Source: Tillandsia leiboldiana
Taxonomy: Eukaryota; Streptophyta; Magnoliopsida; Poales; Bromeliaceae
NCBI GenBank assembly: GCA_029204045.2
Contig: CM055061.1
Coordinates: forward strand, 43,424,977-43,488,976
DNA: 64,000 bases
Direction: 5' to 3'
The notes under the pieces were generated by a model, which did no database searches, was not told where the DNA came from, and worked only from the letters and a program-made list of their open reading frames with translations. Position 1 is the stretch's first letter. Each line of letters starts with the position of its first letter. Position numbers and translations under genes: made by a program. This document shows, piece by piece, positions 56,396 to 64,000 of this stretch.

Positions 56396-57128
56396 TGTGA
56401 GGACCCGGAAATTCCCACGTTTGGATTACTGTTGGATCTGCGGCTTCTGGAGACCCATGTTGGATGTTAGAGGTGTTTGCGCGCATATTGGACCCAAGAT
56501 TTGGACTCGGCATGAAAAACGGATCAAGTTTGCTTTCCCGGGAATTTTTGAGAAATTTTAGAAGTGGAATTTGGCAAATCAGACAACGGATTTGGATTCA
56601 GCGCGCGAAAACGCTCAAAATGGACTATTTACTTATGTTTTTCGGAGCCCGGATGACCCGGCACGGATTTCGAGGTTCGACGGCACTGTTCCGGCGGCCG
56701 GAGAGGCGCCGGCGGCGGCGGGCGGCGGAGCGCGGCGGTTGCCGGCGGCTGAGGCGCGCGGTCCACCGCGGAGGCGTGCACCCGGGCGCTCGCCACGTGG
56801 CGCCTCCCGGTTGGCGGGCGCAGTGGGCGCGGTCCACGAGAAAGGCGCGGGTGCATGGTGGACCGGGGGTGGACTCGTGGCAGACCTTGGTTGGTGCGGT
56901 GTTGTGCGCGCGGTCCACGGAGCGGGATTCGGTGGCCTCGGGTTGCGTGCCCGACAGGCGCGCGTGGGCGCACGTGGGCGCGAAGTGGGCGCGCTGACCC
57001 GCGCTTCCCGCTCGGGGGCGCCACGTGTCGGCACCCGCTTCGGCCGCGTGGCGCAGCGCCGTTGGCCCAAACAGCTGTTTGCTGTTTGGGAGGCTACGTG
57101 GCAGCCTGGGAGATTTCCGGGCGTGAAT

Positions 57129-57233
57129 AGTAACGGGCTGGGCCCGTTACTGTAGCAGCCCGGAAGATTCGGGCGCTCGGTTTTGGGCCAAAATTCCAAA
57201 ACTGTTGGATTTTCGGGCTGGGCCTATAAATAG
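57129..57233 (+). promoter_or_regulatory. Inverted repeat and TATA box in L5
   Basis: AGTAACGGGC (57129-57138) and its complement (57142-57151) with 3-nt spacer, then TATA CTATAAATAG at 57224-57233. Confidence 0.68.
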
Positions 57234-58330
57234 GCACTTTGCTAGGGCTTTTTGCCCCCTTTCCCGAGCTCCCCTGCCCATAGCCCCTTTAGCAAAGTTG
57301 GAGATCTTCGTGTTGCGCATCTTCTGGCAGAGGCCCGGATTTTTTGGAAGCCGCAGCGTCGACAACTTCGGCATCGGAGCGCAGTGTGGCGATTTTTCAT
57401 CGGAGGCCCGTTATCGTCGCAGTTTGATCTGAGAGGTCCACAGAGCTACTCCTTCAGTATTTTTGGACGATTTCTGTGGCGTTGGAATCACGAGAGGTAC
57501 GACTTCGACTTTCGTGTTGATCATCTTGCTGCATTCAGAGTTTATGACACTGTTTTCGAGGCATTTCTAAGCCGCTGTTTTTTGGTGGAGTTTTTGGACA
57601 GCGGCCCCTTGCCGGAATTTTATCTCCGCACCCGAGTGTCGGATTGAGACGAGCCTATACACTTTTTGGATCTACTCGTCGCAAGGATTATCATTGTATT
57701 TTTCCGGGATTTTTCTGAGGCTTGCCCGAGGGTATACTATTCCCCTTTTATCTGTGTTTGAGTTTACAGTTGTGTGGTTGTGAGTGTTTGCGCACCTGTG
57801 CTGTGGAATTTGTAACTTGGCCTACGGGGCTCGGATTTGGGCGTGCAGGTACCCGTTTCAAAGGTCTCGACGAGACGCTCGCTGTGATATTTTTATCAGA
57901 ATTTTCATGGCACTTTCTGCAGGTGGAAATTTCAGATCTTTAGGACTGTCTTCTGCAGATTTTTGTACTTGGTTATTTTGTGGAATAAAGTGTAACCTTG
58001 GACCTTTTGTTGTACCCAGGAGTATTTGCGGATGTTTGTGTTGGGTTATATGTAATAAGGATCTAAATTGGGGAAAAAACACCTAGAGGGGGGTGAATAG
58101 GTGTAAACGTATAAACACTCAAAAATCGTTGTGATAAAAACCCAATGCGGAAATAAAAAATAACTCGCAAGATTTTTACGTGGAAAACTCCATCACCGGA
58201 GTAAAAAACCACGGGACCGATAACACGGCGAAATCCACTAGAATTAAAACACATACAAGGTGATTTACCATACACACTTACGACTCAACCTTTTCCATAC
58301 GCTCCTAGAGGATCTTCTCCGCTCGCTCCA

Positions 58331-58517
58331 CGACGCTTCTCGAATCCACGATCTGCGCCCAACGCCGAATCCACGGCGTCCAACGTCGAATCCACGACGT
58401 CCGACCGAGTCCACGGTCTTCACCCAATAGCACCCTTCGAATCCACGAACGTGCCTCGCTCCGAATCCACGAGAGCGGTTGAACCTTGAATCCACAAGGA
58501 CACGCGAATCCACGCGC
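58331..58517 (-). other. Constant-loop hairpin array, S4
   Basis: Stems CGCCG/CGGCG, ACGTCG/CGACGT, GACCG/CGGTC (loop AGTCCA), TTCG/CGAA, GCTC/GAGC, CCTTG/CAAGG, CGCG/CGCG around AATCCA. Confidence 0.75.
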
Positions 58518-58791
58518 CGATTTTTGGGGTAAATCGTTGTTTTTGGTGGTGATGATCCGCCGAATACTTAGATCAAAGATAGATCAGAAATACCATCTAA
58601 GTATTCATTAGTTTCATTCAACTCAAGATGTGAGTATGAAAACCTAGAATCAAACTAATCAATATAGATGAAGAAACATAGAGTATTCTCTAATGATTTC
58701 CTTTCTTCTCTATATGTGGATCTAGAGCCGTATAAAATAAGATATGAATATGACGGCTGTTTTCCTTAACCCTAGAAAAGGAGTCATAGGG

Positions 58792-59149
58792 TCTATTTAT
58801 AGGTTAGAAACCCTAGGAAGGAGATAAGAATCAAAAACCTACCATTTATGGAAATTTTACGGACGGAGATCCGGATCGGATTAGCTGTGATCCGGATCGT
58901 CGTAACGAGTCAGGTAGTTCCAGAAAAACGAAGGTTCGGGATCCGGATCGAAGTGCTTGATCCGGATCGTTCATACAGTTCACCAAACATCAACGTTCGG
59001 GATCCGGATTGCGAAGCCTGATCCGGATCGTTCAAGGAAAAATGGTAAACTCAGTGTTCGGGATCCGGATCAAGAGAGGCTACGATCCGGATTGAACTGG
59101 TGTATGAACGAACCACCTTCGGGATCCGGATTGAACAACCTGATCCGGA
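58792..59149 (-). promoter_or_regulatory. TATA box and phased TCCGGA palindromes, S4
   Basis: Sense CCTATAAATAGACCC at 58788-58802. TCCGGA at 58870, 58891, 58942, 58961, 59003, 59022, 59064, 59086, 59125 and 59144 (steps 21, 51, 19, 42, 19, 42, 22, 39, 19): one extra 61-bp pair compared with the other LTRs. Confidence 0.68.
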
Positions 59150-61757
59150 TCCTGAACATGTCCCAAGTCCAGTTTTTGATTTTTATGCAATGAAAGATTC
59201 TTCCAAGTGTTTCTACACTACAAGAAGTATTCGGATCACACAAAATCTTTAGTTAAACATACCTGATCCTTTTGAATTCTTCTTTCTTGAGATTGAGTTA
59301 AATGATCCAACTTTCTTCACCTTCAATCTTCAAGACTTGAAACTTTCACGAAACTACGCCAACTCAAATTCCGTAACAGTTTGTGAACCCGTTGGTGTTG
59401 AGGATTAGTGGAGGTTGTTGCTTCTGGTGTTTTCAGCTGTGGAACTCCGGACAGTTAGCATTTTCAGGTGGGTGGCCTCGTCTTCATGACCTATGGGCTG
59501 TGCATTAATTCTATCTGTGTAGGGACTTGCATGTTATAGATGTGTTCTATATAGCATGCTAGATTATAGGAATTGATGTTCCTAATGCTGTTAGATGATC
59601 ATGTGTTTATTTTTCCTTCCCTACAAGCTGTTGATTATTGTTATCTTGGAACTTGACCTAGCACCCCGTCACATGTTGCATGTTTAACCAGACTAGTAGA
59701 AAACTCTCACTTGGGCTAGGGTTATTTCTGCTTTAGACATCCACACTTCTACCTTCCTGGACATAGTGTCCTTCCTCGCCCGGGTAGTCGGCCGAGTGGT
59801 CAGGTGTTATCTTTTAGTGTGGGATGCATGTTACACTCGTGCTTGGGAGCAGAGTGGCGTCTGGTAGATGTAGTTGGTTGTTCATCTGTAGAGGGAGCCG
59901 TTTGGGTAGACGGCGGTCCCGAGATGTTTTATTTTTTTTGTTTTTCTGTCGCCGCTGTGTTAGTGGCAGCGGTATATCAGTGTTAGCAGGACCTTAAACC
60001 CAGAACCTTTTTGGACACACTTACGATTTTTGTCAACCAAATATTTTCTTCTAAGCATCGTAGGGTCGCCTGAGTCTGTTCTTGTTTGATTGGACGAAGG
60101 CATTAGCCCTTCGAGGCTTATATATAAAACTTGGTTTCAACTGTTTTCCTAAGAAGAACTAAAAATTATTAAATATGGATTTCTTACAGATCAGATGGCT
60201 TCAGTAAGAAATGTCACCTTTTTCCTATAAATTAACCACCCGAGATGATTCGAGTGGTCTGGGTTCTAAGGTCTGCCTTTTTCTTGGGACGAGAACAACG
60301 AGAGGCTATGCTTAGAGCCTGTTCTTGTTTGATTTGGGTTGTAGGTTGTAGTCTTTCGGGGTTCCCGGACCCTTCCTCGTGTCAGTGGATGCGATGTTGG
60401 CCTGCTGAGGCAGTTGTTCACAATGGATGCGGTGTTGGCCTGTTGAGGCAGTTTCTCGCAGTGGATGCGACTTTGTGCTATGAGTTGGTAGAGTGTGATC
60501 TAGAGGTTGTTTTTCTGATTTAGTGGTGGAGGTGGTTCTCCCACTTATCTTTGAGGATCTTGGGGTTCTGGCAGATCGAGTCGTGGAGGTTTCCCGACTC
60601 AGCCATGGTCGTGCATTTATCAGATTGAGTCGTTGAGGGTTCTCCGACATAGCTGTGAGAGTGTTTTGGGCTATTCCTGTTCGAGTCGAGGTTCTTTTTC
60701 CGACTGAGTTGTGCTTTGAGCTTGGAGTTACCGATCTGTTTGATCGTGGATCATAGCCTGCATGAGCCACATTTGAGCTACAGAGATACTTTACAGAGAT
60801 ACTTGAGATGGGTTACTTTTTACTCGAGCGGGTCGCTCCCCTCGAGTGCCACTCCGGAGTAGGCGAGACCGGGTTGTTGTACCGGCGTGAGATTGAGCTT
60901 TTCTATCGCGACTTGTCGTTGCATTTGTCCCTCTGGCTATGCTGGTGTTGGTAGTCATGGACGTCCTACATAAGTCCGCTCCTCCGGGACGTAACGGCAG
61001 TAGGTTGGCGCAGGTTTGACTGGACCCGAGGAGGCAGTCAGTTCAGATTGGGTGATCCGAGATGAGAGTTAGTTGTGGCATCATGTTCTTTCTGTTCCAC
61101 TCTTTGAGCATCTAGATAGAGGCATAGTAGCTGTAGAGTTTACTTTTCCCAGCTTTCCTTACAGTACTGCATTTGTTGCTTTATGCCTCTAGTAGACTTA
61201 GTGGGCAGACCGTCGGGCTTGTTGGCGGCACCCACTGAGAACTACTGTGGGATGTAGTTCTCACACCCGTCGTGGTGTCTTTCCCCAGGGACTCTACTCC
61301 GGTTCCTGTTGTTCCTGTTGCTGATCCTTCTGACCGAGGCGAGGGAGTCGCGAGCTAGTTCCCTACCCGTCGTTGGTGTGTAGCGGTACCCCTTCAGAGG
61401 AGAGCTTCAGTAGATTAGTTATTTTATTTTCCTTCTTTGAGAGACTGATGTAGTGAGGATTGTCTTGTTTTGAGAGCCTGTACACTGATGTATTTATTGG
61501 AGATACCTCCCGGTTGAGTTCTGAGTTTGTATATGAGGATATTGTATGATTATCATTTTTGGGAGACGGACATTGTTGTATTATTTCCAGTTGTACAGTG
61601 ATTGATTTAGTTATACAACAGATTTTTATTTATAGCTCTGATATCTGTTTAGCTGTAGTACTTTTCTTGCAGGTAGGACGCTTCGCCTATGCGGGTTTGG
61701 CATAGGTGGCGAATCTGTTGGCGAGCCGGGTCGCAGTTTCGACCTCGGGGCGTGACA

Positions 61758-61949
61758 ATGTCTTTCTGAAAGTCACGCCATCTCGAGGGATACGCCGATT
61801 TGGAGTGCGCGGGAAGTTGAGTCTGCTGTTCATTGGCCCGTTTGAGGTGTTAGAGCGCATTGGAGCAGTGGCTTATCAGGTTGCGCTACCGCCACGTTTG
61901 GCCGGCACCCATGATGTCTTTCATGTATCCGTCTTGAGGAAGTATTTAT
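61758..61949 (+). pseudogene. pol: T0 integrase C-terminal part
   Basis: Resumes T0 after L5: VFLKVTPSRGIRRFGVRGKL, LFIGPFEVLERIGAVAYQVA, HDVFHVSVLRKY. This is the GPF/Y-type module just before the chromodomain in Tekay elements. S5 interrupts it, so any chromodomain lies beyond the window. Confidence 0.9.
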
Positions 61950-63214
61950 TGTTGGGTTATGTTAAGATATGGATCTAAATAGGGGAAAAACCACCTAGAG
62001 GGAGGGTGAATAGGTGTAAACAATAAACACTCAAAAATCGTTGCGCAATAAAACCCAATGCGGAAATGAAAATATAACACGCAAGATTTTTATGTGGAAA
62101 ACTCCATAACCGGAGTAAAAAACCAAGGGACCGATAACACGGCGAAATCCACTAGAATTATAACACGTACAAAGGTGATATACCGTACTCACAGACGACT
62201 TGACCTTTTTCCATACGCTCCTAGTAGATCTTCTCCGCTCGCTCCGCAACGCTCCTCGAATCCACGATTAGCGTCCAACGCCGAATCCACGGCGTCCAAC
62301 GTCGAATCCACGACGTCCAACCGAATCCACGGTCTTCACCCAGTAGCACGTCTCGAATCCACGAACGTACCAATCTCCGAATCCACGAGAGCGGTAGCAC
62401 CTTGAATCCACAAGGCCACGCGAGTCCACGCGCCGATTTTGTGAAAATCGTTGTTTTTGGGTGGTGATGATCCGCCGAATACTTAGATCAAAGATAGATC
62501 GGAAATACCATCTAAGTATTCATTAATTTGATTCTGCTCTAAATCTGAGTATGAAAACCTAGAATCAAATTAATCAATATAGATGAAGAAACATAGATTT
62601 AATCTCGTTATTTCCTTTCTTCTCTATATGTGGATTTTTCTCTTTTTGACCGTATTTTGGATTACCCTAAAAATGAATCGTAGGGTCTAGATATAGGTTA
62701 GAAACCGTTGGAAGAGGATAAGAATCAAAAACTAACGTTTTCTGGAATTTTACAGGACGACGGTCCGGACTGGAATTATGGCGGTCCGGACTGTCGTAGC
62801 GAAACAGACTTTTTCCAGAAAAACATACCTTCGGGGTTCGGACTGAAATTCCCACGGTCTGGACTGTTCATGCAATTCCTGTAAATTCCACGTTCGGGGT
62901 CTGGACTGAAGTGACCAAGGTCCGGACTGGAATTGCGCATGAACTATCCTATGTTCGGGGTCCGGACTGTAATGTCAGGTCTGGACTCTGAACATGTAGT
63001 ATGTCCAGTTTTTAATTTTTATGCAATTAAAAATTCATCCACATGTTTCTACACTATAAGAAGTATTCGGATCACCAAAAATATTTAGTTAAACGTACCT
63101 GATCCTTTTGAATTCTTCTTTCTTGAGATTGAGGTATATGATCCAAACTTCTTCATCTTCAATCTTCAAGACTTAAACATATTCACGAAATACGCCAACA
63201 CAAATTCCTTAACA
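61950..63214 (-). repeat. S5 3' LTR
   Basis: 1265 bp TGTTGGG...TTAACA. Hairpin array at 62249-62432, including an outer stem ACGCT/AGCGT around the first loop. TATA-like CCTATATC near 62690-62698. Palindromes at 62764, 62785, 62837, 62858, 62900, 62921, 62961 and 62980; several have become TCTGGA or TTCGGA (C-to-T at CpG/CCGG) but the spacing 21, 52, 21, 42, 21, 40, 19 is unchanged. Confidence 0.92.
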
Positions 63215-63871
63215 ATCTCCCCCTTTGGCGGTTTTGTGACAAAACACAAATCCACTCAAAAAAATTCAAAAAGATATTTTTGTTGCTATCACCATACAAC
63301 AGAAATTTACAATGGAGATCCAAAATAAAATTTAATACATTAGATAAACTCCTAGAACAGACTCTAGACTTAGACATGTGTACTCTCTGCAAAAGAAAAC
63401 ATTTTTGACAAAAGAGATCGTTAGATACCTCAAGAATTTTTGCATACAAAACCAAACACAGAGATAGAGTTTATACTCATCATGACATTTGCAAATTCAG
63501 ATATGTAATAAGATCTCAATAAAAAAGCAACATATCTTCTAAGCATTAAAAATTCGAATGTCATAGAATTGTTAGTCAACAAGCAACTTGTTAGTTATAT
63601 TACATGCCCAAATAGTTAGTCAAATAGTTAGTCGAGGCATGCAATCACACATTATAAAACCAAAGTTGAAGTCATACTTACCTTTCATAGTTCAAAGTTG
63701 TTCAAAATTCACAAATTCACAACACCATTGTTTGTCTCTCTCTCCCCCTTTTTGTCACAAAACAAGTCAAAAATTACGAAATAAAAGGGAAGTGGTAAGA
63801 GTTCAAAAATAAAAGGTAAGGACTAAAAAGAATGAGAACCCTGCAAAAACAAAAAAAATGATTAGAAAGAA

Positions 63872-64000
63872 TCAATCATCGGTGTCAGAGTCCTCAGAGC
63901 TTGTACAGCCCATCTTCGAGAACATTTTCTTCATCAACTTTTTCATTGACGTAACCTTCTTCGTCAAAGTGATTTGAGCTGCTGTAATGAGTTCAAGCTC
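63872..64000 (-). pseudogene. S5 ORF3 C-terminus (partial)
   Basis: Open to the window edge: basic helix (TKKVTSMKKLMKKMFSKMG) then CTSSEDSDTDD and stop at 63872. It matches the tail of S1 and S2 ORF3. Whether S5's ORF3 is intact cannot be seen here. Confidence 0.6.

Larger units (their letters stand above)
58039..59378 (-). mobile_element. S4: Sirevirus solo LTR in L5
   Basis: 1340 bp, TGTTGGG...GTAACA, TSD gtttg (58034-58038, 59379-59383). Intermediate between the S1/S2 and S3 LTR types: start and hairpins as S1, palindromes as S3 (GATCCGGATC). No internal region. Confidence 0.93.
56396..61757 (+). mobile_element. L5: solo long LTR in T0 integrase
   Basis: TGTGAGGACCCGG...CGGGGCGTGACA, TSD atgtc (56391-56395, 61758-61762). 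Without the nested Sirevirus LTR S4 it is about 4.0 kb, the longest LTR here. U3 is GC-rich (56690-57130), TATA at 57224, the remainder AT/GT-rich and non-coding (57240-58038, 59379-61757). No internal domain. Confidence 0.92.
61950..64000 (-). mobile_element. S5: Sirevirus element, 3' end only
   Basis: 3' LTR 61950-63214, polypurine tract 63215-63226 (a second tract near 63742), spacer, then the C-terminus of ORF3 at the window edge. Probable TSD tttat at 61945-61949; the other end is outside. The region 63230-63870 is non-coding and parallels 1490-2125 of S1. Confidence 0.9.

Noticed and set aside
1..64000. Host protein-coding genes or tRNA genes
   Set aside because: Every sizeable frame falls into a retroelement domain or an LTR; the Met-tRNA matches are primer-binding sites of 12-15 nt, not tRNA genes.

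Overview
This window is repeat-only nuclear DNA of a flowering plant. I see no host gene. The plant assignment rests on Ty1/copia elements with Sirevirus hallmarks (two-knuckle coiled-coil gag, several polypurine tracts, extra ORF after pol, initiator-Met tRNA primer site), Ty3/gypsy chromoviruses of Tekay/Del type with very long LTRs, a TRIM, a plant-type 5S rRNA segment and TTTAGGG telomeric units. The species cannot be told from the sequence.

Almost every base belongs to one nest of retrotransposons, which I resolved by matching LTR ends (TG..CA), 5-bp target-site duplications (TSDs), primer-binding sites and rejoined reading frames. Names used below are mine. T0 is the oldest layer, a + strand Tekay-type pol (54269-56395, resuming 61758-61949). 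Inserted in T0 are T1 (long LTR, pieces 1-220 and 53890-54268), L5 (solo LTR 56396-61757, TSD atgtc) and S5 (Sirevirus from 61950, leaving the window). T1 is split by Sirevirus S1 (221-53889, minus, TSD gggac). S1 holds gypsy T2 (8760-21734, plus, TSD agcaa) and Sirevirus S2 (22920-52542, minus, TSD ccacc). T2's 5' LTR holds a tandem TRIM array joined to a 5S rRNA relic (11803-13663). S2 holds four long solo LTRs: L1 (25403-28234, tagtg), L2 (29560-39274, ctata), L3 (41286-44556, atcta) and L4 (44974-48172, actac). L2 holds S3 (32641-39032, tattt), a gag-only Sirevirus derivative. L5 holds S4, a Sirevirus solo LTR (58039-59378, gtttg). The deepest path T0 > T1 > S1 > S2 > L2 > S3 has six layers.

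Coding content is retroelement gag, protease, integrase, RT-RNase H, a chromodomain and a Sirevirus post-pol (envelope-like) ORF, all broken by insertions, stops, frameshifts or deletions. Nothing here looks able to move by itself now.

The most interesting material is non-coding. (1) Sirevirus LTRs carry, in the part expected to be the RNA leader, a row of small hairpins with the same hexaloop (TGGATT in the sense strand) but different, covarying stems. (2) Upstream of their TATA box they carry 7-10 TCCGGA palindromes spaced by about 20, 40 and 51 bp, close to whole DNA helical turns, and the spacing is kept between diverged families. (3) Tekay-type LTRs carry a long palindrome at a fixed place just upstream of TATA. 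(4) The 5S-TRIM tandem array is an unusual structure. (5) In S2 telomeric repeats sit where the 5' LTR TATA box should be. All comparisons were by eye; no alignment, folding or database search was run.
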